A stretch of 56,542 bases of DNA from an uncultured Alphaproteobacteria bacterium (GCA_944392265.1 CALXWC010000011.1:1-56542), one strand, 5' to 3'. Shown: positions 41,962 through 51,120, numbered from the stretch's first letter. Translations and numbers: made by a program. The notes: generated from the letters alone by a model not told the origin.

Positions 41962-42776
41962 TGTCTTATTTATCAGCAAACATGAACTTGCTTTTGAATG
42001 CCGTAAAGAAGTCAACAGCCTCTTTAAACCGCGATTTTAGTGAGATTGAAAAATTACAATCTTCAATCAGAGGTTATAAAGAGTTTGTTGCTGCGGCCGT
42101 CAAAAAAGTTGACAGTTCTTTAAGAACAGAGCTTTCCAAAGCAAGACCGACTTATGCTTTTGCCGAAGCAAACAAACCTCAACCCAAAGGGGCACATTTT
42201 ATTGTGTCTTCAGTTGATGGTATTGTTAACTTTGCGCATGGTATCCCTTATTTTTCCATTTCTGTTGCCACTTGCGAAAATGGTGTTTTGACATCAGCTG
42301 TGGTTTATAATCCGGCAACTGAAGAATGCTATTTTGCAGAAAAAGGAATGGGCGCTTATAAAGAAGGATACAGAAATCACGAAAGATTGAGAGTTTCTTT
42401 AAGAAAAGAGATGTCTGAAGTGGTTGCTTCTTGCAAAACGCAAGCATTAAGCGAAGATAAGCATGAAAACTTGCTTTGCGAAAAAGTAGCAAAGAAAGTT
42501 GTTCCGTCAATCAATGCAAACCGCCAATTTGGTTCAATTTCATTAGATTTGGCAAATGTTGCCTCCGGAAAATTTGATGCCGTTATCACAACCGGACAAA
42601 AAATCAATGATATTGCAGCCGGAATTCTTTTGGTTAAAGAAGCAGGCGGTTCAGTATTTGATTTTGAACAAGCAGATATCAGAAGTGAGGATATTAGTTC
42701 CGTATTACGTTCCGGAGATTTTATTGCCGGCAACCCGAATGTTAGCCCGAAACTTCATGAATTATTAAATAAATAA
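41961..42776 (+). CDS. Inositol monophosphatase-family protein, probably inactive
   Basis: A 271-residue SuhB/IMPase-family protein. SSVDGIVNFAHGIPYFSISVA aligns with DPIDGTTNFIHG, but the first metal-binding Asp is Ser and the Thr is Ile; the upstream GEE motif is absent. The late Asp in INDIAAGILLVKEAGG (WDxAAG) is kept. The protein therefore lacks two of the residues that bind the catalytic metals and may serve a structural or regulatory role, as SuhB does with RNA polymerase. It is coupled to efp, as in other Alphaproteobacteria. Confidence 0.85.
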   Translation: MSYLSANMNLLLNAVKKSTASLNRDFSEIEKLQSSIRGYKEFVAAAVKKVDSSLRTELSKARPTYAFAEANKPQPKGAHFIVSSVDGIVNFAHGIPYFSISVATCENGVLTSAVVYNPATEECYFAEKGMGAYKEGYRNHERLRVSLRKEMSEVVASCKTQALSEDKHENLLCEKVAKKVVPSINANRQFGSISLDLANVASGKFDAVITTGQKINDIAAGILLVKEAGGSVFDFEQADIRSEDISSVLRSGDFIAGNPNVSPKLHELLNK

Positions 42777-42808
42777 AAAAATCTTAGACCATAGGAAAGG
42801 GAAAAGAG

Positions 42809-43852
42809 ATGCGAAGCAGATATTTGTGTGCGATATTAGGATTATCTTGTCTGAGCACGGTAAGCTATGCAGATGATTCGATAGTCAATTTATCTGTATT
42901 AGATAATTTAAGTGCCGATACAATGCCTAGTCCCGCAGCTATAGCGCCGCAAGGTCCTCTTTTCCCTGTTATTTATCCTGATGATGCAGATAACCAAACG
43001 GTTTCTCAAAAAAAGAAGGTCACAAAGAAAAAAGCTGTAAAAGCCAAGAAAAATAAAAACATCAAAAAGCAAGCTCCCAAAAAGAAAGCTGTAGTCAAGA
43101 AGGCAGTCAAAGAGGAAGTTAAAGTACCGCAAATATTGCCTGCAGATTCTTTAGATGCTCAAAAAACAACTGAGGTAAAGGTTCAAGACCTTGAAACAAA
43201 AGTGATTGAGATGCCTCAAAAACCTCAAATTGAGTATAAAGCCCCTGCTTTGGATAAAAAAGAAGAATTAACAGTCAAACAAATAGTGCAGCCGGAACCG
43301 CAATCTTTAGAGCAAAATGCCTTGGAAAACAAAAATCCGATGCAAGCAGAATCTTTGCTCAAAGATAATCAGGCAGAAGCTAAGGTCTCTCCAATCCTGC
43401 AAAAAGCAGAGGTAAAAGAGCCAAGTTTGGAAGAACAAAATACAAAGCCTGAAGTAAATAATGTACAAACACCGGCAATGGAAAACAAACCAAGCTTGTT
43501 GGTAGATAATAAGGCAGAAAATCAAAATAACGCCGATTCTGTTGAGGTAAAAAACGCAGAAGATATTTACTTTGAAGCAGAGGCTGAAGAATTAACTGAC
43601 GAGCAAAAAGCGCAGTTAGATAAGTTAGTGGCAAGCTTTGAAAACCCCAAAGAAAATAAAATTGCCATCTATGCTTATAATTATGTTAACGGAGAAGATG
43701 CTTTTCGTCGTAAAAGAATGGCTTTGAACAGAGCTGTTAATATTCGTTCATATTTATTATTAAAAGGCTATAAAAATTATAGTATGAAAGTAATAAATAT
43801 TGAAGAAGCAGACGGAAAAGAAAACTGCGTTCACGTAGAAGAATTAAAATAA
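42809..43852 (+). CDS. Periplasmic OmpA-like protein
   Basis: A 347-residue protein with a signal peptide (cut after TVSYA, residue 21), a long Lys-rich then Glu/Pro-rich linker, and a C-terminal domain of about 90 residues. That domain, KIAIYAYNYVNGEDAFRRKRMALNRAVNIRSYLLLKGYKNYSMKV, follows the OmpA C-terminal fold with the R-A-x-x-V-R-x-Y-L helix. OmpA domains bind peptidoglycan, but the usual Asp and Arg pair is only partly kept. It follows the efp-suhB pair on the same strand. Confidence 0.75.
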   Translation: MRSRYLCAILGLSCLSTVSYADDSIVNLSVLDNLSADTMPSPAAIAPQGPLFPVIYPDDADNQTVSQKKKVTKKKAVKAKKNKNIKKQAPKKKAVVKKAVKEEVKVPQILPADSLDAQKTTEVKVQDLETKVIEMPQKPQIEYKAPALDKKEELTVKQIVQPEPQSLEQNALENKNPMQAESLLKDNQAEAKVSPILQKAEVKEPSLEEQNTKPEVNNVQTPAMENKPSLLVDNKAENQNNADSVEVKNAEDIYFEAEAEELTDEQKAQLDKLVASFENPKENKIAIYAYNYVNGEDAFRRKRMALNRAVNIRSYLLLKGYKNYSMKVINIEEADGKENCVHVEELK

Positions 43853-43888
43853 AAATACATAAAAAATAAAAAAAATGCAAATTAATGC

Positions 43889-43917
43889 TTGCCTTATTAA
43901 TAAGGCTAATGTATAAA
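43889..43917 (+). promoter_or_regulatory. rpmE promoter with 16-bp palindromic operator
   Basis: TTGCCT (43889-43894), 17-base spacer, TATAAA (43912-43917). A perfect palindrome, GCCTTATT-AATAAGGC (43891-43906), overlaps the -35 and spacer, where a repressor would block polymerase. Confidence 0.6.
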
Positions 43918-43961
43918 GGCTTAAAAATTATGCATTAAATAGACATTTAGGAGTTTTTATA

Positions 43962-44201
43962 ATGAGAGAAGGTATTCATCCTGATTATCATGAAATTACA
44001 TATGTAATGACAGATGGTTCAGAATTTAAGACAAGATCAACAATGGGCAAAGCTGGCGACAAAATTCGTCTTGAAATTGACCCGAAATCTCATCCGGCTT
44101 GGACTGGTGTTCAACGTTTGGTAGATACAGGCGGTCAAATTTCTAAGTTCAACAACAAGTTTGCTGCATTTGGTTTGAAAGCCGGCGATTCTGCAAAATA
44201 A
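43962..44201 (+). CDS. rpmE: 50S ribosomal protein L31
   Basis: A 79-residue L31 of the Cys-free (C-minus) alphaproteobacterial form: [30 protein letters not shown] and [26 protein letters not shown]. No zinc-binding Cys. AGGAG lies eight bases before the ATG. It has its own promoter with a palindrome and its own terminator. Confidence 0.97.
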   Translation: MREGIHPDYHEITYVMTDGSEFKTRSTMGKAGDKIRLEIDPKSHPAWTGVQRLVDTGGQISKFNNKFAAFGLKAGDSAK

Positions 44202-44223
44202 TTGCTATATTTAGCTATTTGTT

Positions 44224-44257
44224 AACCTGCATTTAATAAAATAAATGCAGGTTTTTT
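44224..44257 (+). terminator. Terminator of rpmE
   Basis: AACCTGCATTTA pairs with TAAATGCAGGTT and is followed by T residues. Confidence 0.92.
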
Positions 44258-44273
44258 TTATTTGGAATGAAAA

Positions 44274-45836
44274 ATGGTAAAAATTACACACTACGAAGTA
44301 TATACCGATAAAGGTGACGGCTGGAAATTAGAAGATCGTTTTTCCAGTGAGCAACGTGAAGGCGCAATTAATCTGGCCAAAGAATTTGAAAGTAACAAAA
44401 CAAAAGTCAAAATCATTAGAGAGATTTTTGATGTTCAAGATAATTCTTATCAAGAAACGGTAGAATATGTAAGTGTGTTTAACAAACCAAAACCTGAAAG
44501 TTCTCCTTTAAAAATATCTGTTTATGACGGTGACAAAGAAGAAGTTGAAAATGACAAAACAGAAGAAGTTGATAGTCCTGCTATATTCAAGGCTATTTTA
44601 AAAGTTGTCAGCATTATAGCTCTGAGCTTGATTTTTGCAAATCTTATTGCCAGCTTGTTATTGCCGATTGTAGAAGATTTGGCGGCTGAAGAAAATGTCC
44701 AGCCAATAGTCTTTATCTTGTTCTTTGTAATATTTATGAGTTTGGCCATTCCGCTTTTGTTAAACAAAGTGCCTTGGTATATTTTTACGCAAAAACCAAG
44801 TGCTATGGAAGAAGCTCCTAAACAACAAGAAAGCCGCTATTATGAAAAGGCGGAAACCATAGAGCGTTTATATCGCTTAAATGAAGGAGAACCAAGCGTA
44901 GCACCGGCTTGGCCTGAAGCTCCTTTGGAGTATAAGCACTATATTGTCGATTTTCTCAGACGTACCATGGATGAGCTAGATTCAGGAAGTATGTTTGAAG
45001 ATAGTTTTTCCAAACTTGGAGTGAAGTTTATTGTTTTTGGCGGATGTATGGAGCTTTCCAGACACAGTGGATTAAAGTTTACCCAAGCGAACTCTCTGTT
45101 GTTTGAATCTTTTAAGATTTTGGATGGGGATGATGTCGATTTGGAAGGCTTTTATGAAAGCAAAAAAACTTATGGTGATAATAAAATTGCCATGTTTTTA
45201 ACAGGGCTTGGTGCGCAATTAATGGCTAAAATAATTGCCGAACAACCGGTAGATTTTAGTGTCGTTAAATTAAGTTTCAAAAAGTGGGAAGATCAGTTAA
45301 ACGGAGACTTCCAAAAGATGGAAGAAAAATCCGTTCAAAACAAAATGACCGAGGATGTTCCTTGTATTGTCAATGTAAGTTATCAGTTCCGTTTTTATGA
45401 CGGTATGACTAATGATGAAAAATCAGAAGAATATAATACGGATATGCAAAACATCATTTATAATCTGCTGAACAAATATAGGCCGGTTACACATATGGAT
45501 AAGAAGAAATATTTCTCCATAGAATATCTCAATGCGGAAAGTGCTGCCAAATTTGCCATAGATTTTTTGCGCGATGTAACTCAGTATAAAGAAGATATAA
45601 GTGATGAAAATTTGTTGTTTTTAAGCAAGTGTAATTTGATAGATATTGATCCAGAAATTGAAGATAGTGAAAATTATATAGAAGATATTTTGGATCATAC
45701 CTTTAACAACGAAATCATTGTCACCGAAAAAATCAAAGATAATTTATATTCTAACAAATATGAATTTGAGTATTTGGGTGAAAAAAGGTTGAATAAAACA
45801 GAAAGATTGGTAGCTTTATATAAATTAATTTATTAA
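44274..45836 (+). CDS. Hypothetical two-helix membrane protein
   Basis: A 520-residue protein. About 105 soluble residues are followed by two membrane helices (about 108-131 and 144-162), then a long cytoplasmic domain. Part of this, CIVNVSYQFRFYDGMTNDEKSEEYNTDMQNIIYNLLNKYRP onward, has the spacing of a class III nucleotide cyclase core, but I do not see the metal-binding Asp pair; this is a weak suggestion. The gene follows the rpmE terminator and precedes a hypothetical gene with its own promoter. Function unknown. Confidence 0.7.
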   Translation: MVKITHYEVYTDKGDGWKLEDRFSSEQREGAINLAKEFESNKTKVKIIREIFDVQDNSYQETVEYVSVFNKPKPESSPLKISVYDGDKEEVENDKTEEVDSPAIFKAILKVVSIIALSLIFANLIASLLLPIVEDLAAEENVQPIVFILFFVIFMSLAIPLLLNKVPWYIFTQKPSAMEEAPKQQESRYYEKAETIERLYRLNEGEPSVAPAWPEAPLEYKHYIVDFLRRTMDELDSGSMFEDSFSKLGVKFIVFGGCMELSRHSGLKFTQANSLLFESFKILDGDDVDLEGFYESKKTYGDNKIAMFLTGLGAQLMAKIIAEQPVDFSVVKLSFKKWEDQLNGDFQKMEEKSVQNKMTEDVPCIVNVSYQFRFYDGMTNDEKSEEYNTDMQNIIYNLLNKYRPVTHMDKKKYFSIEYLNAESAAKFAIDFLRDVTQYKEDISDENLLFLSKCNLIDIDPEIEDSENYIEDILDHTFNNEIIVTEKIKDNLYSNKYEFEYLGEKRLNKTERLVALYKLIY

Positions 45837-45838
45837 AC

Positions 45839-45868
45839 TTGCAAGAAGTTGAATTTTATGATATCATA
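45839..45868 (+). promoter_or_regulatory. Candidate promoter with palindrome
   Basis: TTGCAA (45839-45844), 17-base spacer, TATCAT (45862-45867), overlapped by a 12-bp palindrome TATGATATCATA (45857-45868). Confidence 0.4.
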
Positions 45869-45896
45869 ATATGGTATCAGAATGAGGAGAAAAGCA

Positions 45897-46724
45897 ATGG
45901 TAACCATCTCAGAAGCTTTGGCGAGCAGAACAGCTCAAACATGGGAAAAAACACTTACCGATATGAACAATATTGATGAGTCTTTTGCCAATGCAAGAGA
46001 TTTAGGTTACACACGTCTTAATTATGCTCGTGTAACAGCGGTTGGTAAATTAGCCGAAAGTTACGATTCTCAAGACATCTATAAAGTTCAATTACAATCA
46101 AACGGAAAATTAGGCGTTGCATTAAGAGATAATGCTTCAGAAGAAAAAGTATTGGATTTATCCAAATATGAAGAAGCGTTAAATGCTCTAAAACAGCAAA
46201 CAGACCCAGAAGGTTATAAAAAAGAGCAAGAAGAAAAGAAAAAGCAAGAAGAAGAGAATTTGCTTTCTTTGACTTCAGAAAAATTAAGTATTCAAGTTTA
46301 TATGACCAAGGGCAATAAACAAGTTTTGATTGCAGACAGCACAGCAGAAAAGGGCAGTAAAGAAAGAGAAGCCATGGATGCTATGCTTTCCGGTGAATAT
46401 AAAGCCACCAAAGGAGATTATTACTTCAAAATCATCCGCAATGAAGATACCACAACCAGAAATGAAGAAATTTCTTATGCTCTGCAAGTTGGTATGGGTG
46501 AAAACTTCAAACATGACTATGTTATGACCGAACAAGATTCGGAAGATACCAAAAATAAGACGGAAAGTAAAATTCCGTTGACCACAAGTTCAAGCTCTAC
46601 CAGCGGTTTATCATCAGTGAATGCGCTGGAGATTCAAGCAACCAAATACCAAGCAACAGCTCAAATGTTGCAAGTTGGTTATCAAAATATGGCTAATATA
46701 TATAGCAAAAACAGCAAATTTTAA
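45897..46724 (+). CDS. Hypothetical protein, possibly flagellum-related
   Basis: A 275-residue soluble protein. The ATG at 45897 is chosen because GAGGAGA lies just upstream; an earlier ATG overlaps that site. A Lys/Glu/Gln-rich coiled segment lies near residue 105-125. The last 35 residues, ALEIQATKYQATAQMLQVGYQNMANIYSK, are amphipathic and resemble the C-terminal helices of exported axial flagellar proteins, after a Ser/Thr-rich linker. This is suggestive only. No signal peptide. Confidence 0.65.
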   Translation: MVTISEALASRTAQTWEKTLTDMNNIDESFANARDLGYTRLNYARVTAVGKLAESYDSQDIYKVQLQSNGKLGVALRDNASEEKVLDLSKYEEALNALKQQTDPEGYKKEQEEKKKQEEENLLSLTSEKLSIQVYMTKGNKQVLIADSTAEKGSKEREAMDAMLSGEYKATKGDYYFKIIRNEDTTTRNEEISYALQVGMGENFKHDYVMTEQDSEDTKNKTESKIPLTTSSSSTSGLSSVNALEIQATKYQATAQMLQVGYQNMANIYSKNSKF

Positions 46725-46840
46725 ATTTTAAGCAATAATTCATAAAAAAAACTTGTATATTAAGCAAAGAGAAACTATCTTTGAGCTAAGAGGTTTGCTA
46801 TAACCAAAATAAAAATACAAGATAAAGAAAGGATAGTAAA

Positions 46841-47413
46841 ATGACGGCTCCATTAATGCCAAAAGCAACCGCCGTATGGTTGGTTGAAAATACAACATTA
46901 ACATTCAGACAAATTTCTGATTTCTGTGAAATTCACGAATTGGAAATTCAAGCTATTGCAGATGGTGATGTTGCCAGTAATATTATGGGATTAAGCCCGA
47001 TTGACAACAATCAATTAACTTGGGAAGAAATCCATCGTTGTGAAGCAGATGAAAAAGCTAACTTGGTTGCAAATCCGATGGAAAGAAACGTTAAAGAGAA
47101 AAATTTGAAAGCAAAGAAAATTTTATCTCCTTCTCAAAGAAATGATAAACCGGCCGCTATTGCTTGGGTTTTGAAAAACTATCCGCAACTTGCCGATTCT
47201 CAAATTTGCAAATTAATCGGTACCACAAAGCCGACAATTGAAGCAATTCGCAACGGCACACACAGAGATAGCGCAACTTTGCGTCCGAAAAATCCGGTTA
47301 TTATCGGTTTGACAACTGAAAAAGATTTGGATAAAGCCATTTCTTTAGCCTTGGCCAGAGAAGAAAAAGCCACCAAAGCTCCAAAAAGCAAAAAGGCTAA
47401 AAAAGCAAAATAG
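46841..47413 (+). CDS. trcR: Cell-cycle regulator TrcR (DUF1013)
   Basis: A 190-residue protein. MPKATAVWLVENTTLTFRQISDFCEIHELEIQAIADGDVA and NQLTWEEIHRCEAD are the DUF1013 signature of an alphaproteobacterial DNA-binding regulator annotated as cell-cycle transcriptional regulator TrcR. A second helical segment, AIAWVLKNYPQLADSQICKLIGTTKPTIEAIRNGTH, looks like a helix-turn-helix. The tail is very Lys/Ala-rich. GAAAGGA lies before the ATG. Confidence 0.9.
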   Translation: MTAPLMPKATAVWLVENTTLTFRQISDFCEIHELEIQAIADGDVASNIMGLSPIDNNQLTWEEIHRCEADEKANLVANPMERNVKEKNLKAKKILSPSQRNDKPAAIAWVLKNYPQLADSQICKLIGTTKPTIEAIRNGTHRDSATLRPKNPVIIGLTTEKDLDKAISLALAREEKATKAPKSKKAKKAK

Positions 47414-47427
47414 TTTGAAATAAGTAT

Positions 47428-47457
47428 AAAAAAAGCACCCCATCGGGTGCTTTTTTT
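47428..47457. terminator. Bidirectional terminator
   Basis: AAGCACCC pairs with GGGTGCTT around CATC, with A and T runs on both sides, between convergent trcR and ftsI. Confidence 0.9.
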
Positions 47458-47471
47458 ATGTTAAAGTTTAG

Positions 47472-49223
47472 CTATCTTTTTTTGGTGTAAGATGCTTCAA
47501 TAATGCGTGCCTGACGAGCGGTATCTAAATCATAATTGGCTTTTACGTTAAGCTGAGGGGCAACGGCAGAAATAATTCTGGCCCCTGTTGGCACGGCATT
47601 CCATCCGGAGGTGGTAAAGCCCCAAGTTTCTTTGTTGCCTTTAGGTTCATCAAGCATTACGAGGAGAGCATATTTGGGTTTGCTTACAGGGAAGGTTGCA
47701 ACAAATGTTGTGCGAACCACTTTGCTGTTATATTTTCCGTTTGCAGAAAGTTTATTTGCTGTACCTGTTTTTCCGGCAACTTCATAACCTAAAATATTGG
47801 CTTTTTTAGCGGAACCTTCAGTAACCACCAAACGCAACAGATTTCTCATTTGCTTAGAGGTATTGTAAGACATAACGCGATAGCCGTTGTCTTTTTTGTT
47901 GCTGTTTTTTAAGATTGTCGGTTCATGATAAATACCGCCGTTAACCACGGAAGAAAATGCCGTTATAACATGCATCGGAGATAACGCCAGACCATAACCA
48001 TAAGCCACTGTAGCAATAGTGCTGTCTCCCCATCTTTTTGGTGTAATCGGCTTGCTTTTTTCAGCAATTTCAAAATCAAGCTCATCAAAAAAGCCCATCT
48101 TTTGTAAAAATTGTCTTTGCTCTGCGCCACCAACTTTTAAGGCCATTTGTGCAGAACCGATGTTAGATGAATAAATCATAATCTCCGGCACGCTGAGCCA
48201 ACGATTTTCTCCACGATAATCCTTGATGACGTTGTATTTTAATTTTAAGGGCTGTGTTGCATCAAATTTATCAGCCACTTTAACTTTGCCGCTTTCCAAA
48301 GACATTGCCGCATTAAATACTTTTAAGACAGAACCTGGCTCATAAACACCTTTGGTCGTCATATTAAAGAAAGAGCGGCTGTTTGGATTAACGGAAAGGT
48401 TAGGGTCATAATCTGGCAAAGAAACCAAAGACAAAACTTCGCTTGTGTCTACATCCATCAGAATAGCAGCAGCGCCGACAGCCTGAAAATGAGCCATTTG
48501 CTCAGATAAAATCTGATGGATGGTATATTGTACACCGGCATCAATGGTTAATGAAAGCGGAATATCAGATTGTGTTAAGCGTTCATTTTGAGCTTTTTCA
48601 ATTCCGGCAATGCCTTTGTTATCAATATTTGTAAAACCAAGTAAGTGAGAAAAAAGTTTTTTATGAGGATAGATTCTTTTTTCGCCGTTTTCAAAATCCA
48701 ATCCCGGAATACCAAGATAATTAATTTGATATTGTTGGCTTGGAGTGAGGTTGCGTTTTAAGTAAACGAAAGTTTTTTTGGAGGCAAGTTTTTTGTAAAG
48801 AGAGTTATAATTCAATTCCGGCAAGATTTTTACCAGTTTCTTGGCTGTTTTTTCCGGATTGGTGATAAGTCTGGGGTTAGCAAACAAATTAACGGTTGGC
48901 AAAGATGTCGCAATAACAGACCCGTTTCTATCTAAAATATCAGCTCTTTTAATGGGGTTATTAGCATAAGCGTGAAGACGATTATCTTCTTCCACATCAT
49001 GTTTGTTAAGATTAGGCGCAACGCAAACTTCAAAAAGTCGAATACCGATTATGCAATAAACCAGAATAAATGCCAGAATAGCCGACACCAATCTGTTTTT
49101 GCAAATAGATAAAGCGTCCTTTTTGCAAGTATAATTCATAAAAGAGAAGTTTTTATCAATTTTAATTTCCTCACCGGGAAGATAAAAACTTTCCTGCTTT
49201 TTGGAAAAATACTTTCCGAACAT
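47472..49223 (-). CDS. ftsI: Division transpeptidase FtsI (PBP3)
   Basis: A 583-residue class B penicillin-binding protein that cross-links septal peptidoglycan. An N-terminal membrane helix (about 44-67) is followed by the pedestal domain and the transpeptidase domain with SVLK (in EPGSVLKVF), SSN and KTGT motifs. It lies in the order mraZ-rsmH-ftsL-ftsI, the standard start of the division and cell-wall cluster. It ends at the terminator shared with trcR, so murE and later genes of the cluster do not follow here. Confidence 0.96.
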   Translation of the reverse strand: MFGKYFSKKQESFYLPGEEIKIDKNFSFMNYTCKKDALSICKNRLVSAILAFILVYCIIGIRLFEVCVAPNLNKHDVEEDNRLHAYANNPIKRADILDRNGSVIATSLPTVNLFANPRLITNPEKTAKKLVKILPELNYNSLYKKLASKKTFVYLKRNLTPSQQYQINYLGIPGLDFENGEKRIYPHKKLFSHLLGFTNIDNKGIAGIEKAQNERLTQSDIPLSLTIDAGVQYTIHQILSEQMAHFQAVGAAAILMDVDTSEVLSLVSLPDYDPNLSVNPNSRSFFNMTTKGVYEPGSVLKVFNAAMSLESGKVKVADKFDATQPLKLKYNVIKDYRGENRWLSVPEIMIYSSNIGSAQMALKVGGAEQRQFLQKMGFFDELDFEIAEKSKPITPKRWGDSTIATVAYGYGLALSPMHVITAFSSVVNGGIYHEPTILKNSNKKDNGYRVMSYNTSKQMRNLLRLVVTEGSAKKANILGYEVAGKTGTANKLSANGKYNSKVVRTTFVATFPVSKPKYALLVMLDEPKGNKETWGFTTSGWNAVPTGARIISAVAPQLNVKANYDLDTARQARIIEASYTKKR

Positions 49224-49260
49224 TTTGCGTTCTGCCCCTATACCGAATATGTTAAAACAA

Positions 49261-49644
49261 TTAACGTCGAGCAGTAGCCAGTTTTTTCAAGCTTTTTTTC
49301 TGATCGACATAATTAGCGATGTTTTTCTGGGCCAAATCTCTTCTCGAATCGTCGCCCTCATATTCAAATGGTAACGCAGAAAGGTTAATAATTTGTTCAG
49401 CTTGGATAGGATTTAAAGAAATATGTTTTTCAGCCAACTTTTTAAGGCGGTTAGGGTTGTTCAAATGGCTCCATTCAGCCTTAAGAACGTGGATTGTTTT
49501 AATATCTGTTTGGATGGATTTATTAATCTGCACAAGTTGTTTTTCCAAGCCTTGAACTTGGTTTTTCATAACCAAAATGCCAAAACCGAGCAGACAAGGA
49601 ATAAAGACTGCTAAAACGAATGATGCCATTTTTGTACTGTTCAT
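49261..49644 (-). CDS. ftsL: Cell division protein FtsL
   Basis: A 127-residue bitopic protein: a membrane helix at about residues 6-26 (FVLAVFIPCLLGFGILVM), then a coiled coil and the conserved EWSHLNNPNRLKKLAEKH motif of alphaproteobacterial FtsL. The ATG at 49644 is chosen for its AAAGGA ribosome binding site. It lies between rsmH and ftsI, the expected place. Confidence 0.92.
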   Translation of the reverse strand: MNSTKMASFVLAVFIPCLLGFGILVMKNQVQGLEKQLVQINKSIQTDIKTIHVLKAEWSHLNNPNRLKKLAEKHISLNPIQAEQIINLSALPFEYEGDDSRRDLAQKNIANYVDQKKSLKKLATARR

Positions 49645-49661
49645 AATAAAATCCTTTCCGA

Positions 49662-50585
49662 TTACTTTTTCTGTCCCCAACGCAGCTTAGCTGAGCGAGA
49701 ACGTTTGTTAATTTCAAGTTCTTGATCTGAAGCGGTCAAAGCTTTTGAAACACAAGAAAAAATTACATTTTCATCAGGTTCGGGAATGTTTTTGGCATAT
49801 TTAGAAATATGAACATTCGGACCTGAGTTTTCTTTAAAGAAACTTTTGACAATTCTGTCTTCCAAAGAGTGGAAGGTAACCACGACCAAACGACCATTAG
49901 AATTCAAACGATTCGTTGCACCGATTAATCCGTTTTCAAGTTCTCCGAGCTCATTGTTAACGGCAATGCGTAAGGCTTGAAAAGTTCTGGTTGCGGGGTC
50001 AATAGATTTTGGATTTTTGCGGATAACCGAATAGATGATATCTGCAAGTTGTTTGGTGGTTGTGATAGGTGTGTTTTGACGATGCAAAACAATTTGGTGG
50101 GCAATCTGGCGAGATTTTTTCTCTTCGCCGTATTTGTAGATGATATCGGCTAAATCTTTTTCATCCAAAGAGTTAACCAAATCTGCGGCAGAAGTTCCCT
50201 CACAAGACATACGCATATCCAAGGCGGCGTCTTTAGAGAAAGAAAAACCTCTTTCCGCATTATCTAACTGCATGGAAGAAACACCAATGTCAAATACGGC
50301 ACCATCAATGTTTTCAGATACCAATTCAGCAAAGTTGCCAAATTGACCGGCTCTAAATTCAAATCTATCTTGATAGATGGATTTTATTTCTTGAGCTCTG
50401 GAAATAACATTGGGGTCTCTGTCTAAGGCAATAACTTTGCAGTTGGCAGCTTTGAGCAAAGCTTCTGTATAACCGCCGTTTCCAAAAGTGGCATCAACAT
50501 AAACTTTGTTGTCTTGAGGTTTGATGGCTTCCAAAACTTCCGGAAGCATAACTGGAAAATGTTTTTGATAAGAACTAGGAAGCAT
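49662..50585 (-). CDS. rsmH: 16S rRNA (cytosine-N4) methyltransferase
   Basis: A 307-residue RsmH (MraW) that methylates C1402 of 16S rRNA. HFPVMLPEVLEAIKPQDNKVYVDATFGNGGYTEALL gives the SAM-binding motif; DIGVSSMQLDNAERGFSFSKDAALDMRM and FHSLEDRIVKSFF are diagnostic. Its start abuts the mraZ stop. Normal length. Confidence 0.98.
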   Translation of the reverse strand: MLPSSYQKHFPVMLPEVLEAIKPQDNKVYVDATFGNGGYTEALLKAANCKVIALDRDPNVISRAQEIKSIYQDRFEFRAGQFGNFAELVSENIDGAVFDIGVSSMQLDNAERGFSFSKDAALDMRMSCEGTSAADLVNSLDEKDLADIIYKYGEEKKSRQIAHQIVLHRQNTPITTTKQLADIIYSVIRKNPKSIDPATRTFQALRIAVNNELGELENGLIGATNRLNSNGRLVVVTFHSLEDRIVKSFFKENSGPNVHISKYAKNIPEPDENVIFSCVSKALTASDQELEINKRSRSAKLRWGQKK

Positions 50586-51028
50586 TAGTCATTCTCCTTA
50601 GTTCTAAGTGAAGGACGATTTTTCAAAGCTTCAGCTCTAATTCTTGCTTCTTCTTTTTCCCAGTTTTCAGGGTTCCAAATCTGAAATTTACGGCCTTTAC
50701 CGACAAATACGGCTTCGGTTGTGATTTGGGCGTGTTTTAAGAGCTTTTCGGTTAAGGTAATTCTTCCAGTAGAATCAAACGGAAAACGTTTGGCATCGCC
50801 AAAAATTAAGTTTGTAAGATTATCTTGAGTTTCAGAAAAGAAATCGGTTGATGTTTCAATATCTGAAGCAAGCTTATCTAAAGTTTCTTCCAAGCATCCT
50901 TCAATGCAAGGAAGAGACAAACTTCTGTAACAAACAATTTCACTTGATAATTCTTTAACGATTGCGCGGTAATCTGAAGGCAAGGAAACACGGCCTTTGC
51001 CGTCCACCTTGTTATTAATTGTATCCAT
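50585..51028 (-). CDS. mraZ: Transcriptional regulator MraZ
   Basis: A 147-residue MraZ with two SpoVT/AbrB-like halves: NNKVDGKGRVSLPSDYR and FPFDSTGRITLTEKLLKHA. MraZ binds repeats in its own promoter and represses the division cluster. The ATG at 51028 matches the family start; the frame extends 18 codons upstream without a better start. TGGGA repeats lie 68-92 bases upstream. Confidence 0.95.
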   Translation of the reverse strand: MDTINNKVDGKGRVSLPSDYRAIVKELSSEIVCYRSLSLPCIEGCLEETLDKLASDIETSTDFFSETQDNLTNLIFGDAKRFPFDSTGRITLTEKLLKHAQITTEAVFVGKGRKFQIWNPENWEKEEARIRAEALKNRPSLRTKEND

Positions 51029-51095
51029 GAAGAGAAATATTTTTCTCAACTTTTTGCCCTCAACCGATTTGTTCAACAACATTTATGGTATATCA

Positions 51096-51120
51096 TGGGA
51101 TTTTATGGGAATCAATGGGA
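51096..51120. promoter_or_regulatory. MraZ box: three TGGGA repeats
   Basis: TGGGA occurs at 51096-51100, 51106-51110 and 51116-51120, exactly one per 10 bases, upstream of mraZ. This is the known MraZ operator form (TGGG repeats, one helical turn apart). The repeats read on the plus strand, opposite to mraZ. Confidence 0.8.
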
